A stretch of DNA of 17,472 nt, from the NCBI GenBank assembly GCA_049601975.1, contig JBMYRC010000082.1, positions 1 through 17,472 of the forward strand. The letters run 5' to 3'. The notes under the pieces were generated by a model. It made no database searches and had not been told where the DNA came from. It saw only the letters and a list, made by a program, of their open reading frames with translations. Of this stretch, positions 7,894-15,978 are shown one piece after another. Source of the DNA: UBA6544 sp049601975 (GTDB taxonomy: Bacteria > Pseudomonadota > Alphaproteobacteria > UBA8366). Both the position numbers and the translations under genes were made by a program. How positions within the stretch are numbered: the first letter of the stretch is position 1; the number at the start of each line of letters is the position of its first letter.

Positions 7894-8577
7894 TCAAAAC
7901 TTTCCACCGGCGATGAACCGCGCCATATCAGAGACAATCTCGGAATCTTGCGTGATAAACCCGTGGGGTGATTTGCCTCGGCACGCTTTCACGCCAACAC
8001 GACCCGACCACCCAGGACCACCGCTCAGCTTGACGGTTTTCTCGCGCGCACCCGACGTCTTCTCAACTATCAAACCGGCCAAATCGGGCGGTGCGCGGAC
8101 GCATTTGTCGCCTGTATGCGCGATGACCAGAACTGGTATGCGAATGGCTTCCAAATCAACGGAGAAGACGCTTTGTGCGACCCACGCTTTATGGAGGCCT
8201 TCGCTCCCCGATGTGACGGGAGATGTGAGGATTAATCCGTCGGGCACTTGCATCCCGCTCAGACGGGCTGCAGCATTGACGGCGGAGATCGATCCCCGGC
8301 TTGTGCCAATCAGCCAAACCGGCTTTCCCGCACGCGCACGGATGTCGGCGATGATATTTCCGATATCCATCGCGTGATCCGGGTGGATACGAAATCCGCC
8401 TAGCCCTTCCTTGCCCTTGACGATCCGACGGAGCATCGACCAGAGCCGTCACGAAACCTTCGTCATGTAGCAAACTGCGTATCTGCACGAGTGAATTGCC
8501 AATCAGCTTACGAGGACACCCCCTCTCATCGAGGTTGAGATATCCGCCGTTAAGCCAATGAGCCAAAATCTACGCAT
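7894..8577 (-). pseudogene. Alpha/beta hydrolase, frameshifted and N-terminally eroded
   Basis: Three minus-strand frames add up to one hydrolase. From 8577 an ATG with AGAAAGG upstream gives MRRFWLIGLTA, which looks like the start of a signal peptide. Within about 10 codons the recognisable sequence moves to another frame: WLNGGYLNLDERGCPRKL, GNSLVQIRSLL and FVTALVDAPSDRQG. Near 8420-8425 it changes frame again to KEGLGGFRIHPDHA, then GTSRGS (nucleophile Ser in a G-x-S-x-G elbow), IPVLVIAHTGD (acid) and SPHGF (likely catalytic His), ending at 7894. The DAPSDRQG to GLGGFR join is well conserved in this family, so a one-base insertion (or two-base loss) there is likely. The family's 50-60 residues before LNGG are missing, which suggests a deletion. 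The intact relatives are exported serine hydrolases of unknown substrate. Confidence 0.75.
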
Positions 8578-8681
8578 GGCGCCTTTCTTATCCTTACGCA
8601 CTTGTTGTGTGTCGTATTATGGCGCAATCCCGTCTGTTAACCTACCTTTGGTATCAGGCCTCCGAATGGGAAGAAGCTTTT

Positions 8682-10265
8682 ATGGAATACGATTATGTCA
8701 TCGTCGGCGCGGGCTCGGCCGGTTGTGTATTGGCCAACCGGTTGAGCGCCGACCCCGCCAATAGGGTGTTGCTATTAGAGGCGGGGCCAGAGGACCACGA
8801 TCCTTGGATTCATATCCCTATCGGTTACGGCAAGAACGTCAACAATCCGGCGGTCAATTGGTGCTTCGAGTCCGAGCCTGAGGAGTACTGCCACGGGCAA
8901 CGCTACTTCCTGCCACGCGGTCGGGTTATCGGTGGCTCTAGCTCGATCAACGGCATGGTTTATGTGCGCGGCCAACGGGAAGACTACGACACCTGGGCGC
9001 AAATGGGCTGCACCGGTTGGTCCTATGACGACGTGCTGCCGTATTTCCGCAAATCAGAGAACAACGAACGCGGCGAAAGTGATGTTCACGGTGTCGGCGG
9101 CCCGCTCGACGTGTCCGATATCACTGAACAAGGCGAGGTTTGTGACGCCATGGTCCGCGCCGGGATCGAGATCGGCCTGCCCTATAACGAAGACACCAAC
9201 GACGGCGAGCAAGAAGGTATCGGCCCACATCAGGCAACGATTCGACAAGGGCGGCGCGCCAGCACGGCTCAAGCTTATCTGAAACCAGCCCGGAGCCGCG
9301 CGAACCTGCACGTCCAAGCCAACGCGACTGCGTGTCGTGTCACCTTCGATGGCAAACGCGCCACCGGTGTCGCTTATCTGCAGGGCGATCAGCCCGTCGA
9401 GGTGACGGCGCGACGAGAGGTCATTCTCTCCGGTGGGGCGTTTAATTCACCGCAACTTTTAGAGCTTTCCGGTATCGGTGATCCGTCACGTCTCTCCGAT
9501 CTCGGTATTCCGATCACCCATGCCTTGCCGGGCGTCGGTGCCAACCTGCAAGACCATTTCGTCGTGCGCATGCGATGGCGAATCAAGAACGCGATCACGT
9601 TGAATGAAAAGACACGCGGCCTGAGGGGCGCGCTGGAGGGCTTAAAATACCTCTTCGGCCGCACCGGTGCGCTGACCATGGCGACCTTGCCGATCGGAGC
9701 CTTTGTGCGCTCGCACCCAGATCTCGCCACGCCGGACATTCAGTTCCAAATTTTCCCCGGATCCTACAAAGCGGTTGAAGACCGCAAATTGGACCGCGAG
9801 CCCGGCGTCACCATCGGCGTTACCCTGCTACACGTGGAAGGGCGAGGTCATGTACACGCGAAGTCGTCTGACCCGAAAGCGGCGCCCGCGATTTGGCACA
9901 ATCTACTGGCGACCGAGACCGACCGCCGTGCCGCCGTCGCCGGCATGTGGATGGCCCGGCAGATGATGCAGACGGAAGCGATGGGCCCCTATGTTGATTT
10001 CGAAATCACGCCGGGGCCCGAAGCGGATGACGATGCGGCCTTCTTAGATTACGCGCGCCGCACCGGCGCCTCCAACTGGCATCCGGCGGGTACCTGTAAG
10101 ATGGGCGTTGACCCTATGGCGGTAGTAGATCCAAAGCTGGCGGTCCACGGCGTAGAAGGCCTCCGCGTCATCGATGCCTCCATCATGCCCAACGTGATCA
10201 GCGGCAACACGAACGCCCCCACGATCATGATCGCCGAGAAAGCGGCCGATTTCATCTTGAGTTAG
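8682..10265 (+). CDS. GMC family FAD-dependent dehydrogenase (choline/alcohol dehydrogenase type)
   Basis: A 527-residue flavoprotein. Seen: the FAD Rossmann motif VIVGAGSAG (6-14) with the ribose-binding Glu in LLEAGPED (31-38); the first GMC signature GRVIGGSSSINGMVYVRG (80-97); the second signature GGAFNSPQLLELSGIG (251-266); and the C-terminal catalytic His467 in NWHPAGTCKMG with Asn511 in SGNTNAPTIMIAEK. Length and motifs match BetA/AlkJ-type enzymes that oxidise primary alcohols to aldehydes, passing electrons to a membrane acceptor. I chose ATG 8682 because GGAAGAAG lies just upstream and the Rossmann strand begins 5 residues in; the frame is open to 8607 but adds no family sequence. 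It stands alone on the plus strand, divergent from the broken hydrolase. The substrate could be any alcohol produced by the nearby oxygenases. Confidence 0.92.
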   Translation: MEYDYVIVGAGSAGCVLANRLSADPANRVLLLEAGPEDHDPWIHIPIGYGKNVNNPAVNWCFESEPEEYCHGQRYFLPRGRVIGGSSSINGMVYVRGQREDYDTWAQMGCTGWSYDDVLPYFRKSENNERGESDVHGVGGPLDVSDITEQGEVCDAMVRAGIEIGLPYNEDTNDGEQEGIGPHQATIRQGRRASTAQAYLKPARSRANLHVQANATACRVTFDGKRATGVAYLQGDQPVEVTARREVILSGGAFNSPQLLELSGIGDPSRLSDLGIPITHALPGVGANLQDHFVVRMRWRIKNAITLNEKTRGLRGALEGLKYLFGRTGALTMATLPIGAFVRSHPDLATPDIQFQIFPGSYKAVEDRKLDREPGVTIGVTLLHVEGRGHVHAKSSDPKAAPAIWHNLLATETDRRAAVAGMWMARQMMQTEAMGPYVDFEITPGPEADDDAAFLDYARRTGASNWHPAGTCKMGVDPMAVVDPKLAVHGVEGLRVIDASIMPNVISGNTNAPTIMIAEKAADFILS

Positions 10266-10297
10266 ACCGACCCACCGCAACGAGCGGGCAACGCTAG

Positions 10298-11161
10298 CTA
10301 ATACGGAACACTACCCGTCGTGTTGATCCGATAGAGGGTCCTAAAGCTCTCCGGCGGCAGAACATCGGTCGTAGCCTTATGCATCAGGGTTCGATTGTCC
10401 CAGATCACGAGATCGCCGGCCTTCCATTTGAACCGCACCTGGAATCTCGGCTCGTCTGTGTGCGCGAAAAGCTCGTCGAGTAGCGCCTCACTCTCCGCCG
10501 CGTCCATGTCAATGATGTCCTTTACCCCGGTGCTAACGGCGGCAGAAATAAACAAGCCTTTTCGCCCGGTCTCGGGATGCGTGCGGACCAGCGGGTGGAT
10601 CACTTCCGGTGTTTTCCCACGCTCCGTGTCGTTCAATAACAGCCAGCGGCTTTCGGGATGGCTCTGGTCCCGCGACCAGCGATACTGCTGCCGGACCTGC
10701 AAACCGTCGAGCTGCTGTTTCTTCTTTTCCGGCAACGCGTCATAGGCGGCGGCAAGGTCAGCGAAGATTGTGTCGCCGCCGTCTTCCGGCACTTCGAGGG
10801 CATAGAGCATGGTCGCGTTGGCCGGAACCTGCTTGTAGGAATAATCGGAATGCCAATTGGACCCCGCATCGCGGATCCCCTTGGGTCGGCCCATCTCGGT
10901 GCGGTTCGACAGCACTGTAATCCCGGCGAACTCTTCATGATGATACATCGAGACCGTATGTGGCTCGACCGGCCCAAACCGTTCCCCGAGTTCGTAAAAC
11001 TGCGCCGCCGTCATCGATTGGTCGTGAAGGATTAGTACCTGATGAGATAAATATGCGTCGTGAAGTTCTGCCCAATTCCCCGCATCGATATCACGCGCGA
11101 CATCAATCCCGTCTACTTCGGCAAAAAAAGTGTCGCCCAACCGCTTAACATTCATCCCCAT
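10298..11161 (-). CDS. TauD/TfdA family 2-oxoglutarate-dependent dioxygenase, copy 1
   Basis: A 287-residue Fe(II)/2-oxoglutarate oxygenase. The iron triad is visible: H104 and D106 in SNWHSDYSY and H261 in TLMHKA; the 2-oxoglutarate-binding Arg is in FRTLYRI (R274 or R278). SHQVLILHDQ, ERFGPVEPH and EDGGDTIFADLAAAYDAL are all typical of TauD/TfdA. Family members hydroxylate and so cleave sulfonates, aryloxyalkanoates and other acids; the substrate here is not predictable. The start at 11161 has AGGA 7-8 nt upstream; an ATG 6 nt further in is possible. It is divergent from the P450 pseudogene with a 99-nt spacer and convergent with the GMC gene. Quite different in sequence from the second TauD-like protein at 14797. 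Confidence 0.9.
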   Translation of the reverse strand: MGMNVKRLGDTFFAEVDGIDVARDIDAGNWAELHDAYLSHQVLILHDQSMTAAQFYELGERFGPVEPHTVSMYHHEEFAGITVLSNRTEMGRPKGIRDAGSNWHSDYSYKQVPANATMLYALEVPEDGGDTIFADLAAAYDALPEKKKQQLDGLQVRQQYRWSRDQSHPESRWLLLNDTERGKTPEVIHPLVRTHPETGRKGLFISAAVSTGVKDIIDMDAAESEALLDELFAHTDEPRFQVRFKWKAGDLVIWDNRTLMHKATTDVLPPESFRTLYRINTTGSVPY

Positions 11162-11204
11162 CGGATCGTTCCTCAAATTCCTTGCTAGCTCGCCACACCC
11201 CGCG

Positions 11205-11252
11205 TTACTGGCGGCAACGCACCTACCAACATAATATGAACCCTATAAGGAG
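11205..11252 (+). promoter_or_regulatory. Possible promoter and ribosome site for the P450 gene
   Basis: In the 99-nt divergent spacer, CATAAT at 11230-11235 matches five of six bases of the sigma-70 -10 box. The best upstream partner is TTACTG at 11205-11210, with a long 19-nt gap, so the promoter call is weak. AAGGAG at 11247-11252 sits 8 nt before the ATG at 11261 and is a strong ribosome binding site, showing that ATG 11261, upstream of the in-frame TAG, is the original start. Confidence 0.3.
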
Positions 11253-11260
11253 TAGGTGAA

Positions 11261-12499
11261 ATGCCCTTTGATTTCGACCCCTACGATTCCATCGTCATGG
11301 ACGACCCGTATCCTGCATTTCGATTTTTGCAGTAGAACGACCCGGTGCATTACAGCCACACACTAAGGTCTTGGATATTGACGCACTACGACGACGTCCG
11401 GCCGAGCCTGAACGATCCTCGCCTCTCCGCCGACCGGATCAGTCCCTACCTGGATCGGCTTTCCGAGGACAATCACGATAAGGTAGCGACCGTCGACCCA
11501 ATGCTGCAGAAATGGGCCGTCTTCAAGGACCCGCCGGATCACACGCGGATGCGGAAGCTGTTGAATCACAGATTCGCATCGACCGCGACAGCGGATTTCC
11601 GTCCCAAGGTCGAAATCATCGTCGAGCGGATGATTGACCAACTGGTCGAAAAAGGCAGGGACGACTCGGAAATCGACTACATCAACTCCTTCGCTTATCA
11701 CCTGCCGGCGACAATTATCGCCGTCATGTTGGGAGTGCCGGAATCGGATGTAGAACAGTTCCGCGCCTGGGCGGAAGATCTCGCTCCCTTCGTCGAAAGT
11801 GCGACGGACACACCGGACAAGGCGGGTCTCGCGGAGCAGAGCGCCCGGGATTTGACTGAATACTTTACCGGCATCTTGGAAAACCGGCGGGCAAGCCCAC
11901 CCGGGCCGGAAGACACGACCATTATCGATCATATGATGGCTGCGGAAGAAGACGGTGACACTCTTTCTCTGGCCGAGCTGATCTCAAACGCTGTCCTTCT
12001 CCTCTTCGCCGGGCACGAGACGACAACGAACCTATTGGAGAACGGATTTTTGGCGTTGATCCGGCATCCGGACCAATTGCAACGGTTCACCGAAACTCCG
12101 GCCTTAGCGGAGAGCGCCGTCGAGGAATTGCTGCGCTACGACGGTCCGGTCGGCTCTCTGGCGCGCAGCATACTCGAGGATATGGAAATCGGCGGCAACA
12201 CGATCCGTAAAGGGCAGCGCCTCTATTGCATTTTGAATGCCGCCAACCGCGACCCGCGCCAATTCGACGACCCGGACGGACTGAATTTAGGCCGGGCGAA
12301 CAACCGCCACATCGCGTTTGGATACGGTATTCATTTTTGCGTCGGTGCACCGCTCGCTCGCATGGAAGGCCGTTTCGCCCTCGCCGCCATGATGAAACGC
12401 ATGACGGAGATTGAGCTCGGCAACAATCCGCCGGTGTGGCGGGACTCATTGGTATTGCGGGGACTGTCGTCCCTACCGATACGCTTTAAGGCTGCTTGA
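11261..12499 (+). pseudogene. Cytochrome P450 with in-frame TAG at codon 25
   Basis: From ATG 11261 the frame spans 412 codons to TGA at 12497 and is a complete soluble bacterial P450 apart from one TAG (11333-11335, codon 25). Seen: the N-terminal FDPYDSIVMDDPYPAFRFLQ typical of these enzymes, DPPDHTRMRKL (90-100), the I-helix oxygen-activation motif AGHETT (250-255), the K-helix ExxR at E289-R292, and the haem loop FGYGIHFCVG (353-362) with the ligand Cys360. The TAG stands where relatives usually have Glu (LQ-E-NDPVHYS). Translation could only restart at GTG 11345, which has no ribosome site and would drop the first 28 residues. It is therefore either newly inactivated, read through, or a base-call error. 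Intact, it would hydroxylate a small hydrophobic molecule using a ferredoxin and reductase not encoded here. Confidence 0.82.
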
Positions 12500-12565
12500 T
12501 CCACGACAGGCCCGGGTCAGTTTCGTTTCTAGATTATCGACCCTGAAATGTAGGGAGATTACGTA

Positions 12566-13852
12566 ATGCTAAGCCGTGACGAGAACGACCTGCTGACACA
12601 AACAAGTTCCGGCACTCCGATGGGCGATTACATGCGCCGGTTCTGGATGCCTGTCATGCTCGCGGAAGAGCTTGGAGAGCCCGACAGCGCACCGGTGCGC
12701 GTACGCCTGCTCGGCGAAGACCTGATCGCCTTTCGCGATACCGAAGGCCGTGTCGGCTTGGTGGACCGGTACTGCCCGCATCGCCGCGCAAATCTGTTCT
12801 TCGGGCGTAACGAAGATTGCGGTATCCGCTGCATTTATCACGGCTGGAAGTTCGATGTTGATGGGAATTGCGTCGATCTTCCCTCCGAGCCACCCGAAAG
12901 TCGATTTCGTGAGAAAGTCCGGCTAACAGCTTATCCCACGACGATAAAGGGCGGCGTGCTTTGGGCGTATATGGGACCGGCCGAGAAGCGCGGCGAAGTG
13001 CCGGATTTCGGTTGGATGGATTTGCCGGAAAGTCATATTTATCGTTCACGCTGGACCCAACAATGTAATTACGCACAGGCGATTGAGGGAGAAATCGATT
13101 CCGCGCATGTGAGTTTTCTTCACAGCCTCGTGGATACGAACGACGCAAACAATGCGGCGCTAGCCGGGAGTTATTTCTCAAACGACACGGCGCCGAAATG
13201 GAAAGTGATCGAGTGGGATCACGGAATGATTCTTGGTGCGCGGCGAGTCGTCGAGAATGCCCGATATTATTGGCGCATGAATCAGTGGTACCATCCATTC
13301 TACACCATGATTGCACCCGTGCCGGGCGGACCCCGTGCCTTTCGCATGTGGGTGCCGATAGATGACGAAAATATCAGTATCATCTGCGTTTCATTCCGTA
13401 TGGAACAGCCCGTATCGGCTGAGGAAGTAAAGGCGTGGCAGACTGGCCAAAACAGCCACGCTGATCGGGTGCCTGGGACTCTGATTCCGCGTCGCAATCG
13501 CGACAATGACTACCTCGTTGATCGCGAAGACCAGAGGCTGCGGACCTATAGCGGAATCGAGGGTGTTCGTGCCCAGGATATGGCAATGACGGAAGGAGCC
13601 GAGCGAATCGTCGACCGCACGCAAGAGCATCTCGGCACGTCGGACACCGCCATTATAAAGATGCGCCGCCTCCTGATCGACGGCGCCAAGGCACTGCAGT
13701 GCGGGGTCGAACCTGTCGCAGCGCAAGGGAGTGATATTTACCGAGTACAGTCACATTCCGACGTGATCGACGGCACAGAAGATTTCGACACCTATCCCGA
13801 TATCATGGAAGCGATGGCGGTTAAACCGATGGAGCGCTCGGCCGCCGAATAG
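12566..13852 (+). CDS. Rieske non-haem iron oxygenase, alpha subunit (phthalate 4,5-dioxygenase-like)
   Basis: A 428-residue oxygenase. The N-terminal Rieske domain ligates a 2Fe-2S cluster with C70-x-H72 (RYCPHRRAN) and C89-x-x-H92 (CIYHGWKF). The C-terminal catalytic domain has IEGEIDSAHVSFLHS (173-187), in which H181 and H186 are the mononuclear iron ligands and D178 is the bridging acid. The MGDYMRRFWMPVMLAEEL start and the length fit the phthalate 4,5-dioxygenase/phenoxybenzoate dioxygenase branch, which functions as alpha subunit alone, without a beta subunit, using a separate flavin/2Fe-2S reductase. No such reductase is in the window. GGGAGA lies about 8 nt before the start. It follows the P450 gene by 66 nt and may share its transcript. 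Likely action is oxygenation or O-demethylation of an aromatic or cyclic compound. Confidence 0.92.
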   Translation: MLSRDENDLLTQTSSGTPMGDYMRRFWMPVMLAEELGEPDSAPVRVRLLGEDLIAFRDTEGRVGLVDRYCPHRRANLFFGRNEDCGIRCIYHGWKFDVDGNCVDLPSEPPESRFREKVRLTAYPTTIKGGVLWAYMGPAEKRGEVPDFGWMDLPESHIYRSRWTQQCNYAQAIEGEIDSAHVSFLHSLVDTNDANNAALAGSYFSNDTAPKWKVIEWDHGMILGARRVVENARYYWRMNQWYHPFYTMIAPVPGGPRAFRMWVPIDDENISIICVSFRMEQPVSAEEVKAWQTGQNSHADRVPGTLIPRRNRDNDYLVDREDQRLRTYSGIEGVRAQDMAMTEGAERIVDRTQEHLGTSDTAIIKMRRLLIDGAKALQCGVEPVAAQGSDIYRVQSHSDVIDGTEDFDTYPDIMEAMAVKPMERSAAE

Positions 13853-13895
13853 GCATTTCCACACACATAACCGTGCCGGAACGCTAACGAAATCA

Positions 13896-14729
13896 TCACA
13901 CTTGTGGCAGCTCCGCGACCGCCTCGCGCATCTTCTCTATGTGTTGTTCTTTCTCGAGTCCGCCGCCCAGCGTGCGCAGGCAAATGTGAGTGAGACCCAA
14001 ATCGCGCCAACCGGCGATTCGGCTTTTCCACTCCGCTTCGCGCGGACCGACCACGGCCACACCCGCCTCGACGCCCAAGCTCTTCGGATCGCGGCCCACC
14101 GCTTCCGCCTCCCGATAAATATCGTCGCGCAGCTCCGGAAACTCCTCCGGCGAGCAGAGATTGAACCAACCATCCGCCTGACGGCCGATACGTCGTCGAA
14201 CGCGATCGACCGGAACGCCCGCAGCACCGATCCACATAGGGATTGGCCGCTGGGTCGGCAGGGGAGTAATCCCCGCTCCTTCGAGCTTGTGAAACGTGCC
14301 ATCGAAGTCAACCACTTCTTCCGTCCAGAGCCGCCGCAATAGCTCCATTTGTTCCTCGCAGCGGGCGCCGCGAGTATGAAAATCCGCTCCCAACGCCGCG
14401 TATTCCTCCGGATGTTTACCAACGCCAATCCCGAGACGCAGACGACCACCGGACAGGTTATCGAGGGTCGCCGCTTGTTTGGCGACCAACACAGTCGGGC
14501 GCGCCGGCAGAATAACGACGGAAGGCACCAGTTCAATCTTCGACGTCACAGCCGCGATATAGGTCATCATCGTCATGGATTCGTGCAACGGCCCACTGCC
14601 CGCGCGGTAGACCTGCTCCGGCACCCGCAAATGAGTTAGACCAAGGTTCTCGGCCTCTTGGGCAAAAGCGACGATAAGGTCGAGGTCTTCCCCCAATTCC
14701 CGAACCGGGAGTGAAATTCCAATACGCAT
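13896..14729 (-). CDS. LLM class (F420/FMN) oxidoreductase, copy 2
   Basis: A 277-residue luciferase-like TIM-barrel protein, shorter than the one at 293 and of the branch often annotated as F420-dependent. Seen: MRIGISLPVRELGEDLD, the LTHLRVPEQVY segment at about 31-41, IELVPSVVILPARPTVLVAKQ, LDNLSGGRLRLGIGVGKHPEEYAALG (about 89-114), PIPMWIGAAG and a final GLTHICLRTLGGG. Start chosen at 14729, where AAGGA precedes the ATG and the first beta strand begins. The frame stays open upstream to 14897, but that part is the translation of a repeat (HPNPLPRGG) and of the antisense end of the neighbouring gene. It is 67 nt downstream of the TauD-type gene on the same strand and is probably co-transcribed. 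Convergent with the Rieske gene. Confidence 0.88.
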   Translation of the reverse strand: MRIGISLPVRELGEDLDLIVAFAQEAENLGLTHLRVPEQVYRAGSGPLHESMTMMTYIAAVTSKIELVPSVVILPARPTVLVAKQAATLDNLSGGRLRLGIGVGKHPEEYAALGADFHTRGARCEEQMELLRRLWTEEVVDFDGTFHKLEGAGITPLPTQRPIPMWIGAAGVPVDRVRRRIGRQADGWFNLCSPEEFPELRDDIYREAEAVGRDPKSLGVEAGVAVVGPREAEWKSRIAGWRDLGLTHICLRTLGGGLEKEQHIEKMREAVAELPQV

Positions 14730-14738
14730 ACACAGTTC

Positions 14739-14760
14739 CTTTTTACTTAACTTTTTACTT
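14739..14760. repeat. Short direct repeat upstream of LLM copy 2
   Basis: CTTTTTACTT occurs at 14739-14748 and again at 14751-14760, separated by AA. On the transcribed (minus) strand this is AAGTAAAAAG twice, and the copy nearest the gene contributes to the AAAAAGGA ribosome site. It may reflect slippage or a small duplication that adds an alternative ribosome-site spacing. Seen directly; a role is unproven. Confidence 0.6.
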
Positions 14761-14792
14761 CCCCCTCGCGGGAGAGGGTTAGGGTGACGGGG
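14761..14792. repeat. REP-like palindromic element (CCCTC-TCCCGC-GAGGG type)
   Basis: The spacer between the TauD-type and LLM genes holds a GC-rich element. CCCTC at 14763-14767 pairs with GAGGG at 14774-14778 around a 6-nt loop, followed by GGTTAGGGTGACGGGG. Sequences of the form CACCCTAACCCTCTCCC(n)GAGGGG are widespread intergenic repeats in many proteobacterial genomes and translate as HPNPLPRGG. It probably acts as an mRNA hairpin between the two co-directional genes. Family identity is from memory of such repeats, not from a search. Confidence 0.55.
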
Positions 14793-14796
14793 AATT

Positions 14797-15867
14797 TCAA
14801 ACGACGACGGCGCCGTCATCGCGTCGCACGCGCGGCTTGGTGTTGGCGCCTGCAAGCATCTCCGCCGCTGTCCAGCCGACCTGCCCGTGCCGCCCATTTC
14901 CGTAACGGATTAGTGCGTCGTCGACGAATGGTCGAATGGCGTCCGGCATATCGAGCCAGATACGCATCAACACCCGCTTGCGTTCTTCCTCATCGACGAC
15001 CGCATGGGCCGCCCTTCCGTGCAGAGCCGTGTAGTTATTGCAGAACTGGATATCGCCTTTACCAAACGGAAACTCGAGACACACTTCGAATGCGATCTCG
15101 TCGAGCAGATTGAATATCTCGTTCTCCTCATCAGTAATGGGCTGGCCTCTTCGCTCTGCGGCATTGTTGATCCAATTGCGATTATACTGACACGATACAG
15201 CCCCGTCCTTACGGCTGAACACCGGCACCTTATAGCCGGACGTCGGCGTCTCGTGTGGCGCGTGTTCATCCATACGGTCCCACTCAAACCCTTCACAGAG
15301 TCGGGACAAAGCGTCCGGACAGCGTCGCAATATCTCATTATAGATAGCAACGGAGCTGGCAACCCGGCTCGGCGGATCATCAGGCGCCTGCTGCACGCAA
15401 AGCAACGAGACGATATCCGTGAGATCGATATGGAGTTTCGATTCCTTGGGGAATCCAACACCGCGCCGACCCTGACTCGGCCGCAATTTCCCGTCGGTCA
15501 CATAGTGAATGAATGTGGCATCCCCATTCTGGGTCAGACCGGTGCCGATATGACTGCACAGGCCCCAATACATTCGCTCCACGTCCTCGTATGAAAACCC
15601 GTCGACGGGAAACCCTCGGATCAAGGCAAAGCCGCGTCCGTCGCGAAGGTCGTTCGAAAGTTCCGCCAATCGACCCGCCAATCCCGGCAATGCGAAATCC
15701 GCTTTGTCGATATGCTCGAGGCGTTTGTCCTTCACTTGAGCCAAGGCCGAGGTCAGCTCATTGCAATCGCGCGGTGCCAACACGTACTCCCAGCGTCGGT
15801 CGGTCTGCAAACCCTCGCCGGTCCAGACGTTGGGGCCATCGATCGGGTCCATATGGATGTCGCTCAT
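14797..15867 (-). CDS. TauD/TfdA family dioxygenase, copy 2 (divergent subfamily)
   Basis: A 356-residue Fe(II)/2-oxoglutarate-type oxygenase of a longer subfamily than copy 1. The HxD pair is H146-I-D148 in SKLHIDLTDIVSLLCVQQ; the distal His is H283 in NNYTALHGRAAH; and the Arg in LMRIWLD (R302) is in place for 2-oxoglutarate. GRGFALIRGFPVDGFS (77-92) and SSVAIYNEILRR (171-182) are typical of this branch. Start chosen at 15867, where GGAG lies 8 nt upstream; the frame is open to 15903 but has no ribosome site there. Its transcript probably continues into the LLM gene at 14729. It is divergent from the second crotonase with 111 nt between the starts. The substrate is unknown; proteins of this branch are commonly annotated simply as TauD. 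Confidence 0.88.
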   Translation of the reverse strand: MSDIHMDPIDGPNVWTGEGLQTDRRWEYVLAPRDCNELTSALAQVKDKRLEHIDKADFALPGLAGRLAELSNDLRDGRGFALIRGFPVDGFSYEDVERMYWGLCSHIGTGLTQNGDATFIHYVTDGKLRPSQGRRGVGFPKESKLHIDLTDIVSLLCVQQAPDDPPSRVASSVAIYNEILRRCPDALSRLCEGFEWDRMDEHAPHETPTSGYKVPVFSRKDGAVSCQYNRNWINNAAERRGQPITDEENEIFNLLDEIAFEVCLEFPFGKGDIQFCNNYTALHGRAAHAVVDEEERKRVLMRIWLDMPDAIRPFVDDALIRYGNGRHGQVGWTAAEMLAGANTKPRVRRDDGAVVV

Positions 15868-15978
15868 GGTTCCACTCCGCAATAGGTCCGCACAGAATGA
15901 CATAGGCCGGTATCCGTCGGAAAGCCCGTGGTGACATTCCGTACCACTCGACTATTTGAGTTAAAAACGGAGGATGAC

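Noticed and set aside
1628..11335. Genetic code change or programmed stop-codon readthrough explaining the TAA/TAG codons
   Set aside because: TAA, TAG and TGA all serve as normal terminators of intact genes here (for example TAA after the GST and TAG after the GMC and Rieske genes), and no readthrough context or hairpin was recognised. Decay or base error is simpler.
12654..13316. 220-codon minus-strand frame within the Rieske gene
   Set aside because: Antisense shadow of a gene with all cluster and iron ligands; no motif or ribosome site of its own.
14730..14897. N-terminal extension of LLM copy 2
   Set aside because: The extra 56 residues come from the REP-like repeat and the antisense end of the TauD gene; a ribosome site and the first barrel strand support the start at 14729.
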